Shown here one piece after another: positions 56,975-64,000 of a stretch of 64,000 nt of DNA (positions are counted from its first letter, which is position 1; the number at the start of each line of letters is the position of its first letter). Below the pieces are notes generated by a model. It saw only the letters and a list, made by a program, of their open reading frames with translations, was not told the origin of the DNA and searched no databases. Position numbers and translations under genes: made by a program. The stretch is from Bradyrhizobium sp. WSM471. Its GTDB lineage: Bacteria; Pseudomonadota; Alphaproteobacteria; Rhizobiales; Xanthobacteraceae. The stretch is taken from contig NZ_CM001442.1 of the NCBI RefSeq assembly GCF_000244915.1, positions 1,798,001 to 1,862,000 of the forward strand, read 5' to 3'.

Positions 56975-58570
56975 ATGACCAAGATGCATGGGACCACGCT
57001 CGGCGAAGCGCTCATCACCTTACTCGAGGCGCATGGCGTTGACACTGTGTTCGGCATTCCAGGTGTGCATACGGTTGAGCTCTACCGTGGCTTGGCGCGT
57101 TCGAAGATCCGCCATATCACGCCACGTCATGAGCAGGGGGCGGGCTTCATGGCCGATGGATACGCACGTGCCAGCGGCCGGCCGGGCGTCGCCTTCGTCA
57201 TCACCGGGCCGGGGCTTACGAACACAATAACCGCCATGGGCCAGGCGCGTGCCGATTCCGTGCCGATGCTGGTGATCTCCGGCGTCAACGCCACCAGCAC
57301 GCTCGGCAAAGGATTAGGTTTCCTGCACGAATTGCCCGACCAGCGCGGCATGATGGAGAAGGTGGCGCTGTTTTCCGAGCGTGTCACCGAGGCCGCGGAA
57401 CTGCCGGACGCGCTCGCCCGCGCTTTCGCGCTGTTTTCCTCCGCGCGTCCTGGCCCCGTCCACATCGAGATCCCGACCGATGTCATGGTAAAGCCGGCCG
57501 GTGGGATCGGGGCTGCACTCAGCAATGCCGCGCCGCCGCCTCCGGCAGCTTCGGCGATCGCCGAAGCTGCAAGGTTGATCAAGGCCTCCCGACGTCCGCT
57601 CATCCTCGCCGGCGGTGGCGCTAAACGGGCCGATGCGGCGTTAACGAGCTTCGCCGAAACGCTCGGCGCGCCGGTCGTCGAGACCGCCAACGCGCGCGGC
57701 CTGCTGCATCGCCATCCCCTTTGCGTGCCGGCGAGTCCCAGCCTAAAGGCGGTGCGCGCGCTGATGGCGGACGCCGATCTAGTGATAGCCGCCGGCACCG
57801 AATTCGGTCCGACCGACTACGACGCCTATGGCAACGGTGGGTTCGTGCTGCCGCAGAACCTCATCCGCATCGATATTGGCGCCGATCAGATCGCCCGTCA
57901 TCCTATCAGCGTTGCCATCCAGACGGATTGCGCCGAGGCACTTGGTGCGCTGCTGACCGAGCTTGATCCCGCTCACGTCGCTGCGAAAAACGGCGAGTCA
58001 CGCGCGGCCGCAGCAAGAGACGCAGCACTGGCTGAATTGAAGCCTGACTATATTGCGCAAGTTCGCGCGGTGGAAGCAATCCGCGACGCGCTGCCTGGCG
58101 CAATCATCGTCGGCGACTCGACCCAGCCGATCTACGCTGCCAATCTCTATTATGACCACGACCGTCCGGCTGGCTGGTTCAATGCCGCAACCGGTTTCGG
58201 TGCGCTGGGCTATGGCCCACCCGCGGCGATCGGCGCGGCCCTCGCCGAACCTGAAGCGCCGGTCGTTTGCCTGACCGGCGACGGCGGCTTTCAGTTCACA
58301 TTGCCGGAACTAGGCGCGGCGCTCGATGCAGAAGCGCGGGTCATCTTCGTCGTCTGGAACAATCGCGGTTATCGTGAGATCGAGAACTCGATGCTCAAGC
58401 GGGGAGTCGAGCCGGTAGGCGTGTCGCCGGCGCCTCCGGACTTCTGCAAGCTCGCCGAGGCTTATGGCATGGCGGGCGAGCGGCTGACCAGCATTGGCGA
58501 CCTCGGCCATGCGCTGAAGCGCGCGCGAGCGGCCGGCAAGCCACGCGTCATTGAAATTGTGGTCGACTGA
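56975..58570 (+). CDS. thiamine-diphosphate-dependent enzyme, AruI-like 2-oxo acid decarboxylase
   Basis: A 531-aa enzyme of the acetolactate synthase/2-oxo acid decarboxylase superfamily. The catalytic Glu is in TPRHEQGAGFMADGYARASG. The ThDP site is GDGGFQFTLPELGAAL with the closing VVWNNRGY. FGIPGVHTVELYRGLA at the N-terminus and SGVNATSTLGKG are characteristic of 5-guanidino-2-oxopentanoate decarboxylase (AruI) relatives, so decarboxylation of a 2-oxo acid is more likely than acetolactate synthesis. Start ATG 56975 or 56984. It might share a pathway with the polyamine-type importer, but that is a guess. Confidence 0.9.
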   Translation: MTKMHGTTLGEALITLLEAHGVDTVFGIPGVHTVELYRGLARSKIRHITPRHEQGAGFMADGYARASGRPGVAFVITGPGLTNTITAMGQARADSVPMLVISGVNATSTLGKGLGFLHELPDQRGMMEKVALFSERVTEAAELPDALARAFALFSSARPGPVHIEIPTDVMVKPAGGIGAALSNAAPPPPAASAIAEAARLIKASRRPLILAGGGAKRADAALTSFAETLGAPVVETANARGLLHRHPLCVPASPSLKAVRALMADADLVIAAGTEFGPTDYDAYGNGGFVLPQNLIRIDIGADQIARHPISVAIQTDCAEALGALLTELDPAHVAAKNGESRAAAARDAALAELKPDYIAQVRAVEAIRDALPGAIIVGDSTQPIYAANLYYDHDRPAGWFNAATGFGALGYGPPAAIGAALAEPEAPVVCLTGDGGFQFTLPELGAALDAEARVIFVVWNNRGYREIENSMLKRGVEPVGVSPAPPDFCKLAEAYGMAGERLTSIGDLGHALKRARAAGKPRVIEIVVD

Positions 58571-58639
58571 AGAGCTGCGGTTCGCACGACCAGCCTCGAG
58601 GGCGATCTTGGTTGCGGCGGCCCCGTTCTTCTGACTGCT

Positions 58640-58810
58640 CAAAGTCAGACCGGTCTGGTGCAAGTTCAGGGAATTCCGACCCTTTGGGCAGCACTGGCTG
58701 CTCTGGAACCGGACGATATCGCGCGGGCCGTGATGATGTTGATCCAGGAAGATGGCCTCAACGGCAAAGCCCGCACCCTCGAGCCTGGAAAACCTTGGCA
58801 GATTCAATAG
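58640..58810 (+). pseudogene. C-terminal remnant resembling an SDR gene end
   Basis: The frame ending at TAG 58808-58810 reads LEPDDIARAVMMLIQEDGLN and then GKARTLEPGKPWQIQ. SDR proteins often finish with a PxDIAxAVLxLIxDDSLNGxxL segment like this. No start or Rossmann motif precedes it, so it looks like the tail of a lost gene. Confidence 0.55.
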
Positions 58811-58828
58811 TCACAGGATGAGCAGAGG

Positions 58829-59880
58829 ATGAGAAGGCAGCAGGTAGACGTCGTTGTCGTCGGGGCCGGCATGGCCGGCCTTTGCGCGGCGCTTACCGCA
58901 ATTGATGAGGGTGCAGACGTTGTCGTCCTCGAAAAGGGGAGCAGGGTCGGCGGCTCTATGCTGCTCTCACATGGGCTAATCTGGACCTTCTCCGACAAGA
59001 GGCAACTCAAGCAGGAGATTCCCGACGGCAGTGAAGCGCTCCAAGAATTTGTCGTAGATGTCCTGACCGCTGCTCACACTTGGCTAGAAGAGCTGGGTGT
59101 TCCACTCGAGCCTGAAACGTCTTTGAGTGGTACGGGCGGGGGCGAGTAGCGGATCCTCGCACCATGGTCTCCACGCTGATGCGGCGGTTCGGCGAGAAAG
59201 GTGGACGTCTCCGTCTCCGGACGGGCATGCAGAGATTGCTCCTTTCGGACGATCAAGTCGCGGGTGTGGTTGCGTTCGATGATGAAGGACCTCTTGCCGT
59301 CGAGGCGAAGTCGTCGGTGCTTGCCACCGGCGGATTTCAGGGCAACACGAGTTTGATCACACAGTACATCACACCTCACGCTGACTCCCTCTACCTTCGA
59401 AGCAATCCTTGGAGCACCGGCGATGGCTTTCTTGCCGCCACAAGGGCAGGTGCAGCAGCCACAACACATCTAAACTGTTTCTATGGCCATGCGTTAGCGG
59501 CGCCTCCCGCTCGTTTTTCCCACCTCGAAGGTCGCGGCAGGGCACTTCTTCCCTCAAGACAGAGGAATGCGGTGCCCCTTGTAACCGCTCCCTTCAGCGC
59601 AGTGATGGTACGAGCGGGCATCACCTTCACCTGCGGCGGGCTACAAGCCGATCTTGATATGAGCGTCCTGCGAAGGTCGCTTACGTCTTCTACCTTGTCT
59701 CTGATAAAGGCGGATAGGGATGAAGTCTCGCTCACACCGATGGCGAATCTTTACGCCGCAGGTTGCGATCTAGGCGGCATAAGTACTCGTGGTTATCTGG
59801 GCGGCTTAGCAACAGCGTTGGTAACAAGGCAGATTGCAGGAGCGTCTGCAATGTACAACGCAAAATATAACAAACCTTAG
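58829..59880 (+). pseudogene. FAD-binding dehydrogenase (fumarate reductase/ketosteroid dehydrogenase type), frameshifted and shortened
   Basis: From ATG 58829 the frame gives the dinucleotide motif VVVVGAGMAGLCAALTA and EKGSRVGGSMLLSHG, and ends at a TAG (59147) just after a run of Gs. Another frame continues with GRVADPRTMVSTLMRRFGEK, AKSSVLATGGFQGNTSLI, FSAVMVRAGITFTCGGL and LYAAGCDLGGISTRGYLGG to 59880. A one-base change in the G-rich segment (59131-59146) would join them. Even joined, the protein is about 350 aa against 450-550 in relatives, so part of the middle is missing. It may be a degraded enzyme. Confidence 0.83.
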
Positions 59881-59897
59881 CTATAACGGGGCGACCG

Positions 59898-60917
59898 ATG
59901 TCCTATCCGAAGCGTGTAGCAGTTATAGGAGTGAGCCATTGGCATTCAACCTATGATGCCGCATATGTCGAGCTGCTGCGCGCTATGAATGTGGACGTTG
60001 TCGGTATATCGGACGAGAACGAAAAAGTTGTTCGCAATCGCGCGGAGCGTTTCGAGGTTAAGCCATTTCGAGACTACAAGGAAATGCTTGACCGGACACA
60101 ACCGGATTTTATCATCGCCCTAGGACGCCACGTCGATATGCCGGAAATATTTCGCCATCTTGTCGAAGCCGGGATTCCATTTTTGATGGAAAAGCCGTGG
60201 GGCGTTGATGACACAACAGTAAGGGAGCTTGCAGACCTGGCATCAAGGCACAATTCGTGGGTCAGCGTACCTTACTTCACTCGCTATACGCAGTGGGCAG
60301 AGATGGCACGCTCAATGGTACAGAGCGGCGAGCTTGGAGCTATTTCACACATCGTTTTCCGAATGATCCGTCCCACGATGAAACGTTACCTCGCGTGGGA
60401 CTCGCCTTGGATGCTCAGAAAGGATCAAGCTGGCGGCGGTGCTCTGCTTAACCTTGGCTCTCATGGTTTTGACATCTGTCGATTCATCACCGGGGAAGAG
60501 CCATCGGTCCTTTCGGCGGTCTTGAGCAACGTTGTTCATAACTCCGAAGTCGAGGACTATGCGCACGTAACCCTACGCACGCCTAAAGGAATAATCTTTC
60601 ACAATGAAGTCGGATACACACTACCGACGTGGCCGAATAATTCGACTGACAGCGAGCAAAAGCTTGCTGCAGAAAACGCAATCGTGCGCGAGGTCGCTGG
60701 TGGAGTTCACATTCTCGGTCCAGATCGAGATGAAATGGTCCCGGCGCCACTTGGCTATGTAGGCGGCTGTCGTCGCGTGCTCGTTGAGTGCTTCGAGCGC
60801 TTGGCAGCCGGCAAGCCTCCCCCAATCACAGCTCATGACTGCGCTCGCGCTGTCACGCTAATCCACGACGCCTATCGACTGGCACATTATAGGGGACTTC
60901 GAAGCGATGATGCATGA
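59898..60917 (+). CDS. Gfo/Idh/MocA-family oxidoreductase
   Basis: A 339-aa NAD(P)-dependent oxidoreductase. The Rossmann start is VAVIGVSHWHSTYD, the family lysine sits in FLMEKPWGV (EKP motif), and the C-terminal domain has LLNLGSHGFDICRFITGEEP with the catalytic His region. Such enzymes oxidise sugars, inositols or related compounds. It overlaps the HIT gene by 11 nt, so the two are co-transcribed; the SDR follows closely. Confidence 0.92.
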   Translation: MSYPKRVAVIGVSHWHSTYDAAYVELLRAMNVDVVGISDENEKVVRNRAERFEVKPFRDYKEMLDRTQPDFIIALGRHVDMPEIFRHLVEAGIPFLMEKPWGVDDTTVRELADLASRHNSWVSVPYFTRYTQWAEMARSMVQSGELGAISHIVFRMIRPTMKRYLAWDSPWMLRKDQAGGGALLNLGSHGFDICRFITGEEPSVLSAVLSNVVHNSEVEDYAHVTLRTPKGIIFHNEVGYTLPTWPNNSTDSEQKLAAENAIVREVAGGVHILGPDRDEMVPAPLGYVGGCRRVLVECFERLAAGKPPPITAHDCARAVTLIHDAYRLAHYRGLRSDDA

Positions 60918-61389
60918 TCCCAACTGTGCCATTTGCAAGGCCAACATGGATGTTTCCTCAGTGCCAGGAGGAATCATTTATGAAGACGATCTTTGGCTCG
61001 TTCACCACTTGATGCCGGGCAGGGGGGTGCCCGGTTGGATGATGGTTCAAACTCAGCGCCATGTTGCAGGCATAGCGTTCTTCAACGATGCCGAAGCGCT
61101 GAGCTTTGGTCCAACGTTTCGACACTTACAAAAAGTATTATTGGATGTAACTGGCGCTTTGCGGATCTATACGGCTTCGATGAACGAAAGCGTGCCCCAC
61201 TTCCATTGCCACCTTGTGCCGCGCTACGGAACAATGCCGAAGAATGCTCAGGGATTTGAAATCTTCGACCTCTTTCGTGCGTCGGCCGCAGGCGAAATTC
61301 AGGTTGATGCAGACGCGGTCAAAAGCCTGACCGATCGATACCGCGAAGCTCTTAAGATCGAGCCACCTGCCACGCTTGTCAGGGCTTGA
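60907..61389 (+). CDS. HIT-family protein
   Basis: A 160-aa protein with the histidine triad VPHFHCHLVPRY (His-x-His-x-His), an N-terminal Cys pair (NCAICKAN) and LVHHLMPGRGVPGWMMV. HIT proteins hydrolyse or transfer nucleotide monophosphates. The role in a catabolic operon is not known; overlapping the Gfo/Idh gene by 11 nt implies a linked function. The stop is 19 nt before the start of the SDR gene. Confidence 0.93.
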   Translation: MMHDPNCAICKANMDVSSVPGGIIYEDDLWLVHHLMPGRGVPGWMMVQTQRHVAGIAFFNDAEALSFGPTFRHLQKVLLDVTGALRIYTASMNESVPHFHCHLVPRYGTMPKNAQGFEIFDLFRASAAGEIQVDADAVKSLTDRYREALKIEPPATLVRA

Positions 61390-61408
61390 TAGCGATATCG
61401 GAGGAAAG

Positions 61409-62179
61409 ATGGAAATAGGTGGCCGAACAGCAATCGTGACTGGCGCTGCTTCAGGGATTGGTCGCGCGACAGCTATGGCACTAGCAGCCAATGGCGCACG
61501 TATCGTTGTCGTCGACATTGATCCAATCGGACAACGAGTTGCTGACGAGATCGAAAACGCGGGGGGGGAAGCCAGCTTCTTCGTTGCAAATGTCACCTCG
61601 ACTACATCTCTGTCCGAGATGTTTTCGTATGCAGAAGCGACCTACGGTGGCTTCGACATACTTCATAATAATGCTGGAGTTATGTTTCCAAGCGGCTTTG
61701 CAGATCAGCCCATTGAGGCCTGGGTGCGGATGATCGAGGTGAATTTTTTGTCGGTCGTGCGCGCTACTCATGCAGCAATACCACTTTTGAAAAGACGCGG
61801 CGGCGGCGCAATTCTGCAGACGGCTTCCGTTGCGGGGTTGCTGGCCTACTCTAGTTCGCCGATCTACGCAGCTTCCAAAGCGGCCGTTGTCAGCTTTACA
61901 CGATCGCTCTCAGCCTTAAAGACATCTGCAAACATCGCAGTCAACTGCTTGTGTCCTGAGCTGGTGGATACTCCACCTATTCAGGAAAGTCGGCTACGCA
62001 ATCGCGCTGCGGGCACCTCAACCAAAGACTTGGCGTTCACGCTCATTCCCGCCGAAGGGATAGCTGCAGCAGCGGTCGAACTGATTGGAAATGAGACTCT
62101 CGCTGGCCAAGCGATGAAGGTGTCACCCGATCGACCTGCAGAACTTTTGGAGTTTCCAGATTGGGGGCTCCAGCGGTAG
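61409..62179 (+). CDS. SDR-family oxidoreductase
   Basis: A 256-aa NAD(P)-dependent short-chain dehydrogenase with TGAASGIGRATAMALA, VVDIDPIGQ (Asp after the second strand, favouring NAD), HNNAGVMFPSG and the catalytic Ser (TASVAGLLAY) and Tyr-Lys (YAASKAAVV). Start ATG 61409 with GGAGGAAAG upstream. Third gene of the Gfo/Idh-HIT-SDR group. Substrate unknown. Confidence 0.93.
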   Translation: MEIGGRTAIVTGAASGIGRATAMALAANGARIVVVDIDPIGQRVADEIENAGGEASFFVANVTSTTSLSEMFSYAEATYGGFDILHNNAGVMFPSGFADQPIEAWVRMIEVNFLSVVRATHAAIPLLKRRGGGAILQTASVAGLLAYSSSPIYAASKAAVVSFTRSLSALKTSANIAVNCLCPELVDTPPIQESRLRNRAAGTSTKDLAFTLIPAEGIAAAAVELIGNETLAGQAMKVSPDRPAELLEFPDWGLQR

Positions 62180-62591
62180 TCACTCGCGAGCAGCGGCTTT
62201 CATTGATCCGGGAATGCGATCTCGATAGGGCGGAGCCGCAATCGACGTTGCCACGGCTGCTGAATCCCGGTGTTTTGCGATCCCGTGAAGGGCACGGTAC
62301 ACTCTCGTGATGATTCTCGCGGGAGGCTTGTTTGGTATGAGCTTATTTGCGCCTCTGCCGGTGGCGGCTCCCCTACACTGCACGTGTGAGGATTGCTCGG
62401 CGAGCCGAGCCGATCTTCACCACAGGAGGACGAGCCTTGGACGATTATAGAGAAACATTTGTCGGAAGCGATGTTGCGAAGCCAAGAACATTGTTGCGAT
62501 TACGGGGCGGGCGGGGATGATAGGTTCGCTTTTTCAGTGAGGTCGACGCGTCGGCCGGCAGCATGCGGCGGGTCATAGGGGGATTGTCAGC
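62180..62591. other. no gene seen
   Basis: About 410 bp after the SDR gene. The region leads into the truncated amidohydrolase tail; the missing front part of that gene is not found here. Confidence 0.4.
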
Positions 62592-62714
62592 CTCTTTCCG
62601 CACTGGGATCAAGATGACCCACGCTATGCGTTCAAGATAGCTATTCCAGAAGACTGGAAACGGATGATTTTCCGCGAGAATGCTAGTGCGCTGTATGGGC
62701 TAGACATCCGATGA
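62592..62714 (+). pseudogene. amidohydrolase-2 remnant (C-terminal 40 codons)
   Basis: The frame reads LFPHWDQDDPRYAFKIAIPE and then WKRMIFRENASALYGLDIR to TGA 62714. It matches the end of the amidohydrolases at 25535 and 54451 (DYPHWDWDDP, RRxIFSENAxxxYRL). The rest is deleted. The stop overlaps the ATG of the following Rieske pseudogene (ATGA), the same coupling as in the intact operons. Confidence 0.88.
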
Positions 62715-63125
62715 GCAGCCATATTGTTGCAACGGTTGATGAAATCGCGCACGGCACTTGCAAAATTGTCCTCGTTAGGGGGCGCGAGATAGGGGTTTTC
62801 AGAATCCATGATGAGTTTTTCGCATTGATAAAACGCTGCCCCCATCAAGGGGCTGAGCTTTGCAAGGGGGATGCTTGTCAGTAGGTCGGAATCGGAGCTG
62901 CCTGGCCAATATGAACTGACCCACCATGGAGAAATGCTACGCTGTCCTTGAGATTGCTGGGAGTTCGATATTCGCACCGGTCAGTCATGGTGCGACCCTG
63001 AAACTGTGAAGGCACGCACTTTCGCAGTTGCGGTCGAATCGGGCGAATCCCTTGCTAAGGGACCGTACGTAGCCGAAACGGTTCCTGTATCTATCGATCG
63101 CAACTATATTGTACTCACGCTGTGA
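62711..63125 (+). pseudogene. Rieske protein paralogue, degraded
   Basis: From ATG 62711 it reads SSHIVATVDEIAHGTCKIV, FFALIKRCPHQGAELCKGD with the first ligand pair, then a TAG. In a second frame it continues GEMLRCP-stop-DCWEFDIRTGQSW and VARTFAVAV-type KARTFAVAVESGES to GPYVAETVPVSIDRNYIVL and TGA 63125. The second ligand motif CPWHGW has become CP-stop-DCW. Its end is very like the Rieske protein at 25129 (GPYVADAFSVSVESQYIVL). Confidence 0.9.
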
Positions 63126-63297
63126 GCTTAGACACGGTCTCATCGTCGGTGAGTGTGGCAGCGATCTGAGGGCATGGCCGAGCGCCAAGCACTTTAGCTC
63201 CTGCACCGGCAGCAAAATCGTAAGCGTCGTTCCGCTCCCACCTTCTCGCGGCACATGGGATAGGCGAGTTTCACGATCTCTTTGAAGGGATCGGCTT

Positions 63298-63735
63298 GTG
63301 TCTATGCTTGACCATACGCTTAAATCGGACGTGACGGCGCGCCGGCTGGAAGTGATCACGGAGACGGGACGCCGTCGTTGGTTCTCGAAGGACGACAAGG
63401 CCCGGATCGTCGAGGAGACGCTGGTCCCGGGCGCCGTCGTTTCCGAGATTGCCCGGCGACACCGGCTGACCCCACAACAAGTGTTCACCTGGCGCCGGCA
63501 AGCACGCCGGTTGCCGACGACGATGGCTGACGATCCGCCGTTTGTACCGGCGGTGGTAGACGCCTTGGTACCGGCCGTGGCTGTTGGCCATGCGCGCAAG
63601 ACAGCGCGACGCAAGGCCAAGCCGGATATCGGGGGCATCGAGATCGAAGCCGAGGGCGTCACTATCCGGGTCGGCCGAGGCGCGGATGTGGCGATGATTG
63701 CGGCCATCGTCCATGCGCTGAAGGCACGCCGGTGA
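63298..63735 (+). CDS. tnpA: IS66 accessory protein TnpA (Orf1)
   Basis: A 145-aa helix-turn-helix protein (GRRRWFSKDDKARIVEETL, VVSEIARRHRLTPQQVFTWR) with a C-terminal IEIEAEGVTIRVGRGADV, typical of IS66 Orf1. Start GTG 63298 has AAGGGA at a suitable distance; ATG 63304 is also possible. Overlaps tnpB by 4 nt. Confidence 0.93.
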   Translation: MSMLDHTLKSDVTARRLEVITETGRRRWFSKDDKARIVEETLVPGAVVSEIARRHRLTPQQVFTWRRQARRLPTTMADDPPFVPAVVDALVPAVAVGHARKTARRKAKPDIGGIEIEAEGVTIRVGRGADVAMIAAIVHALKARR

Positions 63736-64000
63736 TCGGCCCGTCCGGAACTGTCCGGGTGATGGCGGCAACCAAGCCGGTCGACTTCTGCAAGGGAATG
63801 GAGGGGCTTCCTATGTTGGTACGTGAGCACATGAAAGCCGATCCGTTCTCGGGCGCTGTTTATGTGTACCCTGCCAAGCGGGCGGACCGGATCAAGCTGA
63901 TCTTCTGGGATCGTACGGGTTTGTGCCTGTTCGCCAAGCGGCTCGAAGACGGCGTCTTCCGCTGGCCGAAGATCGAGGATGTACGGGCAAGTCAAGGGCG
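63732..64000 (+). CDS. tnpB: IS66 accessory protein TnpB (Orf2), cut by window end
   Basis: From GTG 63732 the frame reads VMAATKPVDFCKGMEGLPML, FSGAVYVYPAKRADRIKLIF and FWDRTGLCLFAKRLEDGVFR, the IS66 Orf2 pattern. The gene runs off the window after about 89 codons. The start overlaps the tnpA stop (GTGA). Confidence 0.92.
   Translation, partial: MIGPSGTVRVMAATKPVDFCKGMEGLPMLVREHMKADPFSGAVYVYPAKRADRIKLIFWDRTGLCLFAKRLEDGVFRWPKIEDVRASQG

Larger units (their letters stand above)
63220..64000 (+). mobile_element. IS66-family element, left part (continues past window)
   Basis: A probable terminus GTAAGCGTCGTTCC begins at 63220 and is followed by tnpA and tnpB in the IS66 order. It is a different IS66 from the one at 48772 (tnpA only distantly similar). 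The other end and the target duplication lie outside the window. Confidence 0.8.

Noticed and set aside
1..64000. CRISPR arrays, tRNA or rRNA genes
   Set aside because: No regularly spaced short repeats, no tRNA-like cloverleaf with CCA-end context and no rRNA sequence were noticed on either strand by eye.

Overview
The window looks like an IS-riddled accessory (catabolic or symbiosis-island-like) region of an alphaproteobacterium, most likely a Bradyrhizobium or close relative. This is inferred from the mix of IS66, IS481, IS256 and IS630 elements, the bioB-F-D-A gene order, paired acyl-CoA dehydrogenases, APH-type acyl kinases and many ABC uptake systems. No rRNA, tRNA, CRISPR array or replication origin was seen. 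Species assignment would need a database search.

Layout. 1-3.7 kb: two adjacent acyl-CoA dehydrogenases (one cut by the window edge) on the minus strand and a MaoC-type hydratase on the plus strand. 4.3-5.1 kb: an internal IS481 fragment. 5.5-10 kb: a polyamine-type ABC importer operon (ATPase, binding protein, two permeases) whose 3' end is part of a 362-bp tandem duplication. 10.9-15.9 kb (minus): an ACAD10/11-like acyl-CoA dehydrogenase, an APH-family kinase and an acyl-CoA ligase, a set that resembles the 4-hydroxyacyl-CoA module of levulinate catabolism. 16.9-20.2 kb: intact bioB followed by wrecked bioF, bioD and bioA. 20.7-23.2 kb: an SDR and an acyl-CoA dehydrogenase relic split by a dead IS630. 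23.5-30 kb: two apparently identical 1418-bp IS256 elements flanking a tightly coupled operon of two amidohydrolases and a Rieske protein.

30.8-36.4 kb: an oligopeptide-type ABC importer operon with a frameshifted binding-protein gene. 37-44.1 kb: hydroxy-acid/aldehyde enzymes (FMN alpha-hydroxy-acid oxidase, class II aldolase, D-2-hydroxyacid dehydrogenase, aldehyde dehydrogenase) mixed with decayed polysaccharide deacetylase and SMP-30 genes. 45.3-46.7 kb: a MocR-like regulator with the PLP lysine position changed. 46.7-52.3 kb: a dead IS630, then an IS481 element interrupted by an IS66 element, with target duplications readable for both insertions. 52.6-62.2 kb: a redox/catabolic block (ferredoxin reductase, amidohydrolase, Rieske protein, Rieske ferredoxin, TPP enzyme, broken FAD dehydrogenase, Gfo/Idh oxidoreductase, HIT protein, SDR). 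62.6-63.1 kb: a dead third copy of the amidohydrolase-Rieske pair. 63.2 kb to the end: the start of another IS66 element.

How it works together. The intact enzymes suggest CoA-dependent breakdown of imported carboxylates (ligase, kinase, dehydrogenases, hydratase, SDRs), fed by two ABC importers, plus an uncharacterised pathway built on a repeated amidohydrolase-Rieske cassette that may draw electrons through the 52.6-kb ferredoxin reductase and the 56.4-kb ferredoxin. No Rieske oxygenase alpha subunit was found here. The many pseudogenes (bioFDA, SMP-30, deacetylase, FAD dehydrogenase, Rieske copy 3, several transposases) show the region is being both assembled and eroded by insertion sequences.
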